From Paraliomyxa sp041600735 (GTDB lineage Bacteria > Myxococcota_A > Polyangia > Nannocystales > Nannocystaceae): 60,893 nucleotides of DNA. Under the pieces are notes generated by a model, which made no database searches, was not told where the DNA came from, and saw nothing but the letters and a program-made list of their open reading frames with translations. The stretch spans positions 1 to 60,893 of the forward strand of contig JBFIJN010000003.1 of assembly GCA_041600735.1 (NCBI GenBank), written 5' to 3'. A program made the position numbers and the translations under genes. This document shows, one piece after another, positions 15,556 to 27,200 of the stretch. The stretch's first letter is position 1; each line of letters begins with the position of its first letter.

Positions 15556-16746
15556 ATGGCCGTTCAGGCGACCCCGTACCTGCTGTCCATCGACCACCTG
15601 CTCACCGAGGAAGAGCGCCTCACGTGGGCCGCCGCCCGCGACTTTGGTCGCCGCCGCATCGCGCCCTCGATCGAGCAGCACTACGAGCGCGGCACGTTCC
15701 CGCACGAGCTCATCCCCGAGTTCGGCGAGATGGGGATGCTGGGCTCCACGCTCGAGGGCTACGGCTGCGCGGGCATGAACCCGGTCGCCTACGGGCTCAC
15801 GATGATCGAGCTCGAGCGCCAGGACAGCGGGATCCGCTCGTTCTGCTCGGTGCAGTCGGCCCTTGTGATGTGGCCGATCTACACCTACGGCACCGACGCG
15901 CAAAAAGAGCGCTTCTTGCCGGGCATGGCGAAGGGCGAGCTCATCGGCTGCTTCGGGCTCACCGAGCCCAACGCCGGCAGCGACCCCGGCGGCATGCGCA
16001 CCCACGCCAAGCAGCAGGGGCCCGGCGGCGACTACGTGCTCAACGGGCAGAAGTTCTGGATCACCAACAGCCCGGTCGCCCACCTCGGCGTGGTCTGGGC
16101 CAAGACGCTCGACCACGGCTCCGACACTCCGGTGATCCGCGGCTTCATCGTCGAGCGCGGCATGAAGGGCCTGTCGACCCCGGAGACCAAGGGCAAGCTC
16201 AGCATGCGCGCGTCGGTGACCGGCGAGATCGTGCTCGACGAGGTGCGCGTGCCCAAGGAGAACCTGCTGCCGGGCGTGCACGGGCTCAAGGGCCCGCTGT
16301 CGTGCCTCACCCAGGCTCGCTACGGCATCGGCTGGGGGGTGCTCGGGGCCGCGATGGACGTCTACGAGCGAGCGCGTCAGTACACGATGGATCGCGTGCA
16401 GTTCGACCGACCGCTCGCGGGCTTCCAGCTGACTCAACAAAAGCTCGTCGAGCTGCACAACGAGATCGGCAAGGGCCTGCTGCTCGCGCATCACTTCGGG
16501 CGGCTCAAGCAGGCAGGCAAGCTGTCTCCCGAGCAGGTCTCGATCTTGAAGCGCGATAACGTACGCATGGCCCTCGAGGCCGCTCGCACCGCACGCTCGA
16601 TGCTCGGGGGCAACGGCATCATGGGCGAGTTCCACATCATGCGGCACCTGTGCAACCTCGAGACGGTGTTCACCTACGAGGGCACCCACGAAGTGCACAC
16701 GCTGGCGATCGGCCGCGCGCTGACCGGGCTGTCGGCGTTCGCCTGA
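15556..16746 (+). CDS. gcdH: glutaryl-CoA dehydrogenase
   Basis: 396 residues, the normal length of the bacterial enzyme. It is an FAD-dependent acyl-CoA dehydrogenase that oxidises and decarboxylates glutaryl-CoA to crotonyl-CoA in lysine and tryptophan breakdown. Strong family signatures run through the protein: ELERQDSGIRSFCSVQSALVM (with the substrate-carboxylate Arg), CFGLTEPNAGSDP, KFWITNSPVA, KLSMRASVTGEIVLDEVRVP, ARYGIGWGVLGA, ARSMLGGNGI and TYEGTHEVH with catalytic Glu375. These resemble GCDH more closely than short-chain acyl-CoA dehydrogenases. The gene stands alone, divergent from the outer-membrane protein operon. Confidence 0.94.
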   Translation: MAVQATPYLLSIDHLLTEEERLTWAAARDFGRRRIAPSIEQHYERGTFPHELIPEFGEMGMLGSTLEGYGCAGMNPVAYGLTMIELERQDSGIRSFCSVQSALVMWPIYTYGTDAQKERFLPGMAKGELIGCFGLTEPNAGSDPGGMRTHAKQQGPGGDYVLNGQKFWITNSPVAHLGVVWAKTLDHGSDTPVIRGFIVERGMKGLSTPETKGKLSMRASVTGEIVLDEVRVPKENLLPGVHGLKGPLSCLTQARYGIGWGVLGAAMDVYERARQYTMDRVQFDRPLAGFQLTQQKLVELHNEIGKGLLLAHHFGRLKQAGKLSPEQVSILKRDNVRMALEAARTARSMLGGNGIMGEFHIMRHLCNLETVFTYEGTHEVHTLAIGRALTGLSAFA

Positions 16747-16830
16747 AAGTTTCGCGGTCGCTGGCCCCCCACGTAAGACTTCTCGCGCGTTTCGCGGCAA
16801 TCCCACCTCGCTAGACCCGCGAGAATCCGC

Positions 16831-16836
16831 TACCCT
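16831..16836 (+). promoter_or_regulatory. TACCCT box, leaderless start at 16847
   Basis: TACCCT ends ten bases before the first GTG; no Shine-Dalgarno is present. TACCCT recurs before the starts at 19702, 23976 and 32895. Confidence 0.5.
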
Positions 16837-16846
16837 GCCGATCCCG

Positions 16847-17386
16847 GTGGTGCATCCCGTTCAGAGCGTCATCGAGTCGCTGCAGGCGGCCGGCCGCTGC
16901 CCTCGACTCCATGTCAACGCCATGTTCGAGGGCGTCGTATGTCCCGATTTCATACGGGACCAGTGGCGCGAGCGCTTGATCATCGATCTCGACCCGAGCT
17001 ACCCGCTCGACCTCACCTTCCTCGTGGAGGGTCTGTCGGCCGATCTGTCGTTCGGGGGCTACGTGACCCGCTGTAGCTTCCCCTACGGAGCGGTCTACGT
17101 GGTGGCCGATCGCAGCACGGGCCGCGGCATCGTGCTCGATCAGAACATGCCCGACTCGGTCAAGCGCAGCCGCTTTGGCAAGGGCGACGAGGCGCACAAG
17201 CCGGTGCTGCGCACGGTGGGGAGCGACACCGACGCCGACGCCGCGACCGCCAAGCCCACGGCCGAGCCGACGCTCTCGGTCGATGGCGACGGAGCGTCCG
17301 ACGCCGCGCCCGCGATCGATGCCACCGACGAGACGCAGGTGAAGAAGCGCCGCGCTGCCTTCAAGGTGATCGACGGCGGGGGCTAG
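16847..17386 (+). CDS. SspB-like ClpXP specificity-enhancing factor
   Basis: 179 residues; two tandem GTG codons (16847, 16850) are both possible starts. The body (about 1-105) fits the SspB fold as found in deltaproteobacterial homologues: a helix (VIESLQAAGR), then CPRLHVNAMFEGVVCPDFIRD, ERLIIDLDPSYPLDLTFLVEG, LSFGGYVTRCSFPYGAVYVVAD. SspB delivers ssrA-tagged and other substrates to ClpXP. An acidic Ala/Thr/Asp linker (about 120-165) leads to a basic KKRR patch and a hydrophobic tip FKVIDGGG, in the position of the ClpX-binding tail of SspB. No other protease gene is near. Family assignment is by pattern; the tail role is inference. Confidence 0.72.
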   Translation: MVHPVQSVIESLQAAGRCPRLHVNAMFEGVVCPDFIRDQWRERLIIDLDPSYPLDLTFLVEGLSADLSFGGYVTRCSFPYGAVYVVADRSTGRGIVLDQNMPDSVKRSRFGKGDEAHKPVLRTVGSDTDADAATAKPTAEPTLSVDGDGASDAAPAIDATDETQVKKRRAAFKVIDGGG

Positions 17387-17406
17387 GACGGCTAGTCCTA
17401 TCGGTC

Positions 17407-17706
17407 ATGAGGATCGCGTCTGGAATCATCTTGGGCGTCACCGTGCTCGCGTTCCTGGCGTGGTGGATGCTGATCCGCGCCCCCGGGCCCGTCGAGGTGT
17501 GCGACCACATCGTGAAGGTGACGCTGCAAGAGGCCGGCGAGCAGGGGCTCAGCGACGAGAGCCAGGGCCGGCTCATCGAGGTCACGCGCGAGCAGTGCAT
17601 CGAGCACAAGCTCGACAAGCTACAGCTGCGCGGGCGCATCAAGTACGCCGACTATGCCAAGTGCGTGGTCGCAGCCCAGACGTTGACCGAGATCGGGCAC
17701 TGCTGA
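17407..17706 (+). CDS. small single-span membrane protein
   Basis: 99 residues. An N-terminal signal-anchor (IILGVTVLAFLAWWMLI, about 7-23) is followed by an exported helical domain with four cysteines (VCDHI, EQCIEHK, KCVVAAQ, final GHC) that could pair. No family recognised. It begins 20 bases after the SspB-like gene and is probably cotranscribed. A six-base inverted repeat (TAGGAC and GTCCTA) in the gap includes an AGGA that may serve as ribosome-binding site. Confidence 0.7.
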   Translation: MRIASGIILGVTVLAFLAWWMLIRAPGPVEVCDHIVKVTLQEAGEQGLSDESQGRLIEVTREQCIEHKLDKLQLRGRIKYADYAKCVVAAQTLTEIGHC

Positions 17707-17748
17707 GCCCCCACGAAGGCTAGCGCCGCTCGGCGATCACCTCTACGT

Positions 17749-18690
17749 TCAGCGCGGCGGCGGAGCGGAGAAGCGCGAGTCCGGGAACGGCTGCGGCTGC
17801 ACGAGCACGGGCGAGCTCATCACGATGCCCTTGCCCGCGAGGCCCTGCGGGCTGTCGTAGTAGACGGTGAGGAACGCATCGGGGCGCCGACGGCGGTGGC
17901 GCTTGAATTCCACCTCCTGCACGGCGCTGTACTGGGTCTCGCCGTAGGCGGTGCCGAGCTGCGAGGGCGCGGGTGCGGGCGCGAAGCCGCCTGCAGACTC
18001 GGCCGAGCCCACTGCCGAGGCCGAGGATTTCTCCGCCGCGCCTGCATCATCGCCACGGCGGTCGCGGCTGGGGCTCTCGGGAAATGCGGTGGGCGTCGAG
18101 CCGCTGTCGCTCGGGCCCTGATAGTACGGCTCGCGATACGGCTGCGGCGGAACCACGGCCAGCGCCTTCTTGTGCTTGCGAGCGCTGCGGCGCTTCTCTT
18201 GGAACACGGCCACGCCCACGACCCCGGCGTGCTCGGGTGAGCCGCGCAGCGCGGTGTAGCTGCCGGCGAGATCGGAGAAGCGGAACGCGGCCACCTGATC
18301 GAGCGACTGTCGGTATCCCGAGATCACCACCGAGGCCCACGGGTCGAGCACGTAGCCGCGCTGCTTCTTGTAGTTGCCGGGCTCGCCGCTGATCACGTCG
18401 CGGCCATCGACGGTGACCACCACCTCGACGCGCTCGCCGGTGTTGTTGTTGAGCCGCAGATCGTAGCGCTCACCTTGCTGACCAGCGAAGTAGAGCGAGC
18501 CGAGGTGCATGAACGACGGGAGCTGCCCGCCCCCGGGATACTCGAGCGTGAGGCTCACCACCGGCTGCGCGGTCGGAGTCACGGGGGCGGAGGCGAAGGC
18601 CTGCTTGGGGCGAGCCTGCGCGGGCGGAGCGAACGCGGCGGCCAGGAAGAGCGCGGCCAGAGCGATGGGGATCGAGCGGGATGGACGCAT
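17749..18690 (-). CDS. hypothetical exported protein
   Basis: 313 residues from ATG 18690. A Sec signal peptide (IALAALFLAAAFAPPAQA) is followed by a beta-rich domain at about 45-160 (VVSLTLEYPGGG, RYDLRLNNNTGERVEVVVTVDGRDV, YVLDPWASVVISGYRQSLDQVAAFRF). A low-complexity Pro/Ser/Ala region and a C-terminal segment (FKRHRRRRPDAFLTVYYDSPQGLAGKGIV) complete it. The middle segment resembles proteins that form a jelly-roll around unknown ligands, but no named family is certain. The start is chosen for the signal peptide; the open frame extends further upstream without one. Confidence 0.7.
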   Translation of the reverse strand: MRPSRSIPIALAALFLAAAFAPPAQARPKQAFASAPVTPTAQPVVSLTLEYPGGGQLPSFMHLGSLYFAGQQGERYDLRLNNNTGERVEVVVTVDGRDVISGEPGNYKKQRGYVLDPWASVVISGYRQSLDQVAAFRFSDLAGSYTALRGSPEHAGVVGVAVFQEKRRSARKHKKALAVVPPQPYREPYYQGPSDSGSTPTAFPESPSRDRRGDDAGAAEKSSASAVGSAESAGGFAPAPAPSQLGTAYGETQYSAVQEVEFKRHRRRRPDAFLTVYYDSPQGLAGKGIVMSSPVLVQPQPFPDSRFSAPPPR

Positions 18691-18826
18691 GATCGAAGTT
18701 CCGAGTGGGATCGACGCACCGCGGGACCCAAACGTCCACTGCGGGGTGTGCGTGCGATTCGTGGCCCGGAACGCAGCCCGGCTCGGGGCCCTTACAGCGG
18801 GGTGCGACACGTGGCAAAACCGCGCT

Positions 18827-19663
18827 GTGCCCCGCTGGACCGAGCGCCGCGGCTTCACCCTACGGCTGCCCCCCGCGGCCGAGGAGGAAGCCCGCAACCA
18901 AGTCGTTCGACTGTCGCTCGTGGAGCGGCGCGGGCTGAGCGGAAGCTGGTGGAACGTGAGGGAGGCCCGAGCGGAGCCCGCAGCCCCGGCCGTGCTCCAT
19001 GGTGATCCCCCCGCCGGGTCGGAGGCCCCGACTCGCACGCTGGCCGGCGGTCGAGCGCTCTCGTGGCGATGGCTGCGACAGACGGAGGCCGAGCGCCTGC
19101 TCGATCAACGCCTGCGCACGCTCCAAGCCCTGGGCTACACCGTCGCCGACGCGGCGCTCACCGGTCGCGGTCGCTGGGATTGGCTGTATGAGCTGGTGCG
19201 GCGCGGGCTCCGGCCCAGCGATGACCCCAGCGCCCCGGCCCCGGCGCTACGCGATGCGCTGGAGCGGATCGGCCTGTCCCCCGATGCCATCATCGAAGGC
19301 GTGGCCACGGTGCTCGAGCTCCCGCCGGGTCGTCTACGCGAGCCCGATGGCGCGACCGTGGCGCGGGTGGATCCCGATCAGCTCGGCGTGCTGCTGCCGT
19401 TCTTGGTGCAGCATGGCCACCCCGAGATCCGCGAGATCGGGGAGCGCTGGCTGGCGTGCAGCGGGGCCGCGTTCCAGCTGCCGCGTCCCGCCGTCGAGCG
19501 CTGGCTGCGGGAGCCCGGGCGCATGGGCGACTTGTTGGCCGCACGCGTGCGCGGCGACGGCCTGGCGCTACTCGGCCCCGATGCACTCCTGCGCCTGTCC
19601 AAGGCCTCGTCCCGCGAGAACGTGCGCCGCGCCGCAGAGCACTGGCTCACCCGCGTCGGCTGA
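18827..19663 (+). CDS. hypothetical protein with HEAT-like C-terminus
   Basis: 278 residues from GTG 18827, the earliest start that keeps the coherent N-terminal sequence (RRGFTLRLPPAAEEEARNQ); GTG 18992 is an alternative. The segment to about 105 (VVRLSLVERRGLSGSWWNV, then EAERLLDQRLRTLQALGYT) is faintly WGR-like, where an RxxALGY helix closes a small beta domain, but the WGR triplet itself is absent. The C-terminal 150 residues are short helices in a HEAT-like pattern (LGVLLPFLVQHGHPEIREIGERWL, ENVRRAAEHWLTRVG). No function can be given. Confidence 0.6.
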   Translation: MPRWTERRGFTLRLPPAAEEEARNQVVRLSLVERRGLSGSWWNVREARAEPAAPAVLHGDPPAGSEAPTRTLAGGRALSWRWLRQTEAERLLDQRLRTLQALGYTVADAALTGRGRWDWLYELVRRGLRPSDDPSAPAPALRDALERIGLSPDAIIEGVATVLELPPGRLREPDGATVARVDPDQLGVLLPFLVQHGHPEIREIGERWLACSGAAFQLPRPAVERWLREPGRMGDLLAARVRGDGLALLGPDALLRLSKASSRENVRRAAEHWLTRVG

Positions 19664-19668
19664 CGCGG
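19651..19668 (+). terminator. 7-bp hairpin over the stop codon
   Basis: CCGCGTC and GACGCGG flank a GGCT loop; the stem overlaps the TGA of the preceding gene. It is a possible weak terminator; there is no T-tract. Confidence 0.35.
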
Positions 19669-19687
19669 GGGCCGACGAATATTGGGC

Positions 19688-19693
19688 TACCCT
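19688..19693 (+). promoter_or_regulatory. TACCCT box, leaderless start at 19702
   Basis: TACCCT ends eight bases before the GTG start of the TPR lipoprotein, with no Shine-Dalgarno in between. Confidence 0.55.
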
Positions 19694-19701
19694 GCGCCCT
19701 C

Positions 19702-21123
19702 GTGAGTAGCCAGGCCCTCCCCCTCGCGCGGCGACCCCTTCGGCGCCCGAGCGCCGCCCCGGCGCAGCTCTGGCTCGGCCTGCTCCTGGCGCTCGGCCTA
19801 GCCGTGTCGGGCTGCCGCCGCAGCGTGCCGCCCGCGGGCTCCGAGGCCTCGGCGGTCGCGATGGGCAGCTGGCCGCAGTGGCAGGATCTCGAGCCGCTGG
19901 TGAAGGTGGCCCGCGACCACGCCGACGAGAACACCGTCGCGGTGCTCGAAGAGGTGAGCGGGCTGCTGCGCGAGGGCAAGCCTGCCTCGGCCGATCGCCG
20001 CCTCGCCGCCGCCGCCGACGGAGCGGGTCGCCACTGGATCGCGGTCGCGCGCGGCGATCTTGCCGCCCTCTACTTCACCGTGTGCATCCGCGGGGTCGCG
20101 TGGCGGCTGGTCGATGGCGAGCGCGGGGGCGCGACCGATCGCGAGGTCGACTTCTCCGAGGAGCGGCGCCTCAAGCCCGACGATGTCTCGGTCGAGGCTA
20201 CGCTCACCAACCTCGATGGGGCCGTCAACACGCAGATCGAGGCGCTCGCGGTGCAGGCACGCATCGCCCGCGCGCGGGTGGCCGCCTATACGGAGCGCTG
20301 CCCGCCCAATCCCGACGTGGCGACGCTCGCCCAGCGCATCCTCGAGAACGATCTGGCTACGCTTGCGGCCGAGGGGCACCTCACGCCCGATCTGGCGTAT
20401 CTGTGGGCCGGCGTCCAGATGACGCGATTCTCCGGCGCGGCCGCCCGCCCCTTCCTTCTACAGGCGCGCGAGGGCGGATTCGATCATCCCGCGGTCACCT
20501 ATATGCTGGCCGTCATTGCCCTCGAGGGTGGAGATCTCGAGCGCGCCGATCAGCTCGCGGCCGCTGCCGTCGTGGCCTACGCGAAGGTCGGCGAGCGCGA
20601 GCAGGAGGCCCAGGGGCTCTTCATTCGCGGTGAAGTGGCGCGCCAGGGCGACGACCGCGCGACCGCGCGCAAGCACTTCGAGGCCGCGCTCGAGCGGATG
20701 CCCAACCATATCCCAGCTCTGCTGGCGATCGCCGGCATGGTGCACCAGGCCAAGGGCGAGAGCGCGGCGGTGGAGTTCGTCCACGCCTCGCTGCCCCTGC
20801 TGCTGCTGCTGCCCGGGGAGCTCGATGCCCAGAGCGCCCGCGAGGCGGCGGGAAACGTGGAGGCACTGGTGATCGTGGCCGATCGGCCGTTCCTCGCGCA
20901 GCTGTGCCGCGACGCGCTCTTGTATGACATCGACGAAGAAGCGGACCCCATGCGCCGGGGCATCCGCTATTTCTACGCCGCGACCCTCGACGTGCGGCTG
21001 CGCGAGTACGAGATCGCGCTCGGCCATGGCGTGCTGGCCAAGGAAGAGCTCGAGCAGTCCGACGTCCCGGCCCCGCTCGATGTCCAGCGCTTCCTGGACC
21101 GCCTGATGGAATCCTCCCGCTAG
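19702..21123 (+). CDS. TPR-type lipoprotein
   Basis: 473 residues from GTG 19702. Signal peptide with lipobox (LGLAVSGC, Cys34), then an all-helical protein. Tetratricopeptide-like pairs are visible at about 235-345 (HLTPDLAYLWAGVQMTRFSG, GGDLERADQLAAAAVVAYAKVGEREQ, RATARKHFEAALERMPNHIPALLAIAG). TPR proteins are scaffolds for other proteins, here in the periplasm or on the inner face of the outer membrane. The earlier open frame lacks a signal peptide. Its nearest downstream neighbour is pckG, 122 bases away with its own box. Specific role unknown. Confidence 0.75.
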   Translation: MSSQALPLARRPLRRPSAAPAQLWLGLLLALGLAVSGCRRSVPPAGSEASAVAMGSWPQWQDLEPLVKVARDHADENTVAVLEEVSGLLREGKPASADRRLAAAADGAGRHWIAVARGDLAALYFTVCIRGVAWRLVDGERGGATDREVDFSEERRLKPDDVSVEATLTNLDGAVNTQIEALAVQARIARARVAAYTERCPPNPDVATLAQRILENDLATLAAEGHLTPDLAYLWAGVQMTRFSGAAARPFLLQAREGGFDHPAVTYMLAVIALEGGDLERADQLAAAAVVAYAKVGEREQEAQGLFIRGEVARQGDDRATARKHFEAALERMPNHIPALLAIAGMVHQAKGESAAVEFVHASLPLLLLLPGELDAQSAREAAGNVEALVIVADRPFLAQLCRDALLYDIDEEADPMRRGIRYFYAATLDVRLREYEIALGHGVLAKEELEQSDVPAPLDVQRFLDRLMESSR

Positions 21124-21231
21124 TGAGCCCACGCTCGTGGCTTGCGCGCACGCGAAATCTGCGTGAGCTACCGCGCCTTGGCGGAGCCTCCTGGACCCCC
21201 GCGATCGAGCGGGCACCGCCCACGCAGGCGC

Positions 21232-21237
21232 TAACAT
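21232..21237 (+). promoter_or_regulatory. TAACAT box, leaderless start of pckG
   Basis: TAACAT ends eight bases before the ATG at 21246 and no Shine-Dalgarno is present. The position agrees with the conserved N-terminus of the enzyme. Confidence 0.6.
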
Positions 21238-21245
21238 CCCGCGGC

Positions 21246-23093
<1,848 letters not shown>

Positions 23094-23108
23094 CGCGCTC
23101 GCAGCTTC

Positions 23109-23130
23109 GGCTGGCGGCTTGCCGCCAGCC
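23109..23130. terminator. 10-bp perfect hairpin between convergent genes
   Basis: GGCTGGCGGC and GCCGCCAGCC are separated by TT. It lies in the 49-base gap between pckG (+) and the gene ending at 23143 (-) and can act on both strands. No T-tract follows on either side. Confidence 0.6.
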
Positions 23131-23142
23131 AAGCGCGCGGCG

Positions 23143-23976
23143 TTAGTCGAACGAGCCGGCGAGCGCCGCTTCGGGGAGCTCCTCCAGCGCGTCGGCGAGC
23201 TGAGCCTCGAGCAGGCCCGCCATCTTCGCGCGCTCGGCCTCGAGCGCATCGCCCTCGAGCCCGGCCTCGGCCTTGGTGTCGAACTCCCAGCGCGCCCGCT
23301 CGATGCGGACCGTGGGCGCCGGCAGGTACGAGAGGATCGGCCACACGTAGCGCTCGAGCGCGTGGTCGGGGCTGTCGGCCAGGCGCCAGCGGTTGCCGAG
23401 CATGAAGCGATCGGCGCCCTCGAGCGCGGCCGAGAGCCGCACCCCGAGCAACGCCATCACCACGCCGCGCGCCTCGAGCAGCCGCGGCTGCACCCCGAAC
23501 GCATCCAGCCGCTCGAGCCGATCGGTCGCGGGATAGCGCTCGTCGCCGCGCCGAAACGCCAGCCACGACATGAACTCGTGGCTGTGTCGCCACACCAGCC
23601 GCTGCACCTCGATCTTGGCCACCATCTTCGCGAGGCGGCTGCTGTGTCGCTTGGTGAGCTGGGCCCCGACGTCGTTCATCTGCTCGCGAAGCTCGCGATC
23701 GAAGCGCGACAGCGAGGCCCCGCTGTGGTGCTCGTCGAGCAACGTGAGCGCGAGCGCGACCCCGAGACCCACGTGCCCCGCCAGCTGCACCTGCGTGTGC
23801 ACGATCTGCTCGTAGAGGTTGGGCATCACCCGCTGCTTGCCCTCGTCGTCGAGCTGCTCGATCTGCTGCAGCGCCTCATGCTTGAGGTTGGTCAGATCGC
23901 GGCGTAGCTCATCGACCTCGGCATCGAGATCGGGGGTGCGTACCTGGGCGAGGAAGATTTCCCGGGCGCTCGGCAT
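23143..23976 (-). CDS. hypothetical soluble helical protein
   Basis: 277 residues without signal peptide or membrane span. Mostly long amphipathic helices: DAEVDELRRDLTNLKHEALQ suggests a short coiled coil near the N-terminus, and later segments (NDVGAQLTKRHSSRLAKMVAKIEVQ, RLVWRHSHEFMSWLAFRRG) are rich in charged residues. A conserved-looking RWRLADSPDHALERYVWPIL lies near 200. No family recognised. Convergent with pckG. A TACCCT box lies eight bases before its ATG. Confidence 0.65.
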   Translation of the reverse strand: MPSAREIFLAQVRTPDLDAEVDELRRDLTNLKHEALQQIEQLDDEGKQRVMPNLYEQIVHTQVQLAGHVGLGVALALTLLDEHHSGASLSRFDRELREQMNDVGAQLTKRHSSRLAKMVAKIEVQRLVWRHSHEFMSWLAFRRGDERYPATDRLERLDAFGVQPRLLEARGVVMALLGVRLSAALEGADRFMLGNRWRLADSPDHALERYVWPILSYLPAPTVRIERARWEFDTKAEAGLEGDALEAERAKMAGLLEAQLADALEELPEAALAGSFD

Positions 23977-23984
23977 CCGACTGG

Positions 23985-23990
23985 AGGGTA
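23985..23990 (-). promoter_or_regulatory. TACCCT box, leaderless start at 23976
   Basis: On the minus strand TACCCT ends eight bases before the ATG; no Shine-Dalgarno is present. Confidence 0.55.
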
Positions 23991-24224
23991 TGCGCGGGCG
24001 GGGCGCGCTGTCATCACACTCACGCGAGGAGCGCTAGGACGGCCCGTGGCCATGACCACGCAGGCACCCGCGCCGACTCGAATCGACGCGCGGGTCGGCC
24101 CGCGGCTACAACTGCGTTCGAGAACGGCCCCGTTTAGCGGCCATCGCGCTCTTGGCGGGCGTATCCCACCCCGCAAACCTTATTCCCAAACCGTGCGTTG
24201 GCACGCGTCCGCCAGGCCTTCGCC

Positions 24225-27200
24225 ATGCCCCAGCCCGCCAATTTCCGCTCTCGCCTCGTCCTCCCGCCCGCTTCCCTCTTGTTGCTGATGACGCTCGGAT
24301 GCAGCCCGGGCGATGCCGCGTCGGAGGGCGAGGGAGCGGCGGCGCAAGCTCCCGCCGCGGCCGCGGCCGAGACCGCGGCCCCCGAGGATGGTGGCGAGGT
24401 GGTGGCGATCAGCGGACCGGGAGGCGTGCTCTCCCCGGCCCTGCCCCCCGGTACATTCCTCGGCAAGGGCGGGCGGCTGCAGGTGGGGCAGGTGCTCGAG
24501 ACGCCCAAGGGCACGCTGGCCGAGCTGCGGCTGCCCGGCGGGATCCGGGTGCGCATGAACGAGGACACCGCGCTCACGCTACCGGGCCCCGATGTCACGG
24601 CTCGCATGGTGCTCACGCGCGGAGAGGTGGTCGTGCTGACCGAGCCCGCCTCGACCGCCGAGCTGTCGGTGGCCGCGGGCGACGAGGTGCTCACGCTCGC
24701 GCGCGGCGAGGCTCAGGTGCGCAACGCAGGCGCAACACGGCACTTCGCGGTAGTGAGCGGCACCGCCTCGCTGCAGGCCCCGTCGCGCAGCCTCACCCTC
24801 GGGCCCGGCGAGAGCATCGACGCCCCGCTGCCCGAGGAGCGCACGCGACGACCCGAGCTCAGCCTGGCCCCGCTGCAAGAGACCGGCTGGTCGCGCACGT
24901 TCGAGACCGCGGCGCAGATGGTCGACGACGCGCCCGCTGGGGTCGGCAGCCTCACCGCGCGGCGCCCGGGCAGCGATCGCGAGCAGCAGCGCCTGCGCCT
25001 CACCGATCAGACCGTCACCGTCAACATCGCGGGACGCATCGCGCACACCGAGGTCGAGCAGGCGTTCTTCAACGATCGACCCGCCGTGCTCGAGGGCATC
25101 TATCGCTTCCCGCTGCCCGGTGACGGCTCGGTCTCGGGCCTCTCGCTGCTGGTCGGCAACCGCTGGATGGAAGGCGAGATCGTCGAGAAGACCCGCGGGC
25201 GCCAGATCTTCGCCGCCATCGTCGACGCCACCATCCCCCGCGACCCCGCGCTGCTCGAGTGGGAGCGCGGCAACCAATTCAAGCTGCGCGTGTTTCCGAT
25301 CCCCGGCCGCGGTGAGCGGCGCGTGCGGCTGGCCTACACCCAGGTGCTCCCGGTCGCCGGCCAGGCGCTGCGCTATCGCTTCCCGCTCGCGGGGAGCGGC
25401 GCAGGTGGCACGGAGATCGATCACTTCAAGTTCGAGGTCACCGTCGACGGGCAGCAGCTCGATCAGGCGCAGCTCGCCGACATCGAGACGCCGATGATGG
25501 AGCTCGATCGCCGGCTCGAGGGCGGTCGCATCCACCTCGCGGCCGACCGCACGCACTTCATCCCCACTACCGACATCGGCATCGACATTCCGCTCGGCGA
25601 CGAAGAGGCCCGCATCCACACCGAGACTCACCTCGATCGCGACGGCCAGGCCTACTTCATGGTCTCGCTGCGCCCCGAGCTCGAGCTCCCGCGCCCCGAG
25701 GGCCCCACGAGCTATGCGTTCGTGCTCGACCGCAGCCACAGCACCAGCCCCGAGCTGTGGACGATGGCGCGCGGCATGGTCGAGGCGCTGTCGACCTCGA
25801 TGGAGCCCGAGGACCGCTTTGCCGTGCTGGCCTGCGACAGCGCGTGCGAGCAGGCGCCCGGCGGCCTGCTGACCCCGCAGCCCGGCGACCTCGACGAGGT
25901 GCAGCGCTTCCTCGACCGCCAGGACCTGGCCGGGGCGAGCGATCTGGGCGGCATGCTGGTGAGCGCGGCCGAGGCCCTCGAGCGCGGCGGCGCCCCCGGT
26001 GAGCGCGTGATCGTGTACCTCGGCGATGGCACGCCCTCGTCGGGCGAGCTCGCGGCCGATCGGCTCGCGCAGCACGTGAAGGAGCCGCTGCGTGGCACCC
26101 GCGTGATGGCGGTGGCCCTCGGCTCGCGCTCCGACCTCACCACTCTCGGCGCGATCGTGCAGAGCACCGGCGGCGACATCTTGCGCGCCGACCCCCGCGA
26201 CGATCGACAGCAGCTCGTTCGCGAGCTGCGACTGCGCGCGCGGGTGCCGATGGCCACCGACCTCGAGCTCGAGCTCCCCGAGGGCATGGTCGCCGTACAT
26301 CGCCACGGCACCGCGGGCCTGCGCCCGGGCGACGCGCTGGTGCTGCTGGGCAAGCTGTCGGGCCCGGTCCACGACGAGGTGCTGGTGCGCGCCCGCGGAC
26401 CCGAGGGGCCGATCGAGGCTCGCTTCCGCGTAGATCTCGAGGCCGATCGCAGCTCGCCGGTGGACCACCGCCACCTGCCCCGCACCTGGGCGCAGGCCGA
26501 GATCGATCACCTCACCAAGACCCGCGGCAACGCGGCGCGCGACGAGATCATCGCGCTGTCCAAGCACTCCACGGTGATGTCGCGGCACACCTCGCTCATC
26601 GTGCTCGAGAACGACGCGATGTATCGCGAGTTCAACGTGGTGCGCGCGGCCAAGGGCACGGACAAGTGGGACGGCAGCCTGCCCGACGCGGCCTCGTCCT
26701 CCGACACGCTCAGCAAGAACGCGGAAACCCTGAAGGAGCTGCGAGCGCAGGCCGGCCCCGCGGCGGTCGTGCCCGAGCCCGAGCCCGAGCTCGAGGAGCA
26801 GGAGAAGTCCCGCGAGCTCCCGTCAGCCCCGCCGTTCGTTCCCTCGTCCGAGCCCGGTGGCGTGCCCGGTGGTGTGCCCGGTGGTGTAGTAGGCGGGGTG
26901 ATGGGAGGCTCGCTCGGCGGCGCCACCACCAAGGGTGAGGCCCGCGACAACCGCTTCGGTCTCGATGACCCCGCCGATGCTCCTTCGGCACCCCGCGGGG
27001 CCGGGGCCGGCGAGGCGGACGAGGACAGCAAGCTCGCCGATGTGGACCTCGGCGACGACGGCGACGACGAGCTCGAGTCGGGCGCGGGCCGAGGCAAGTC
27101 GAGCGGCAGCTCGAGCACCAGCACCCCGGCGAAGAAGGACGCCCCGAGCCCGGTCAAGCAGAAGAAGACCTCGGCGCCCAAGACCTCCTCCAAGCCGCTC

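Noticed and set aside
24085..24140. T-arm-like sequence (CTCGAATCG) in the gap before the VIT/VWA gene
   Set aside because: No matching acceptor, D or anticodon arms could be drawn, so not a tRNA.
24579..26588. 669-codon open frame opposite the VIT/VWA gene
   Set aside because: Shadow of a real gene with recognisable domains.
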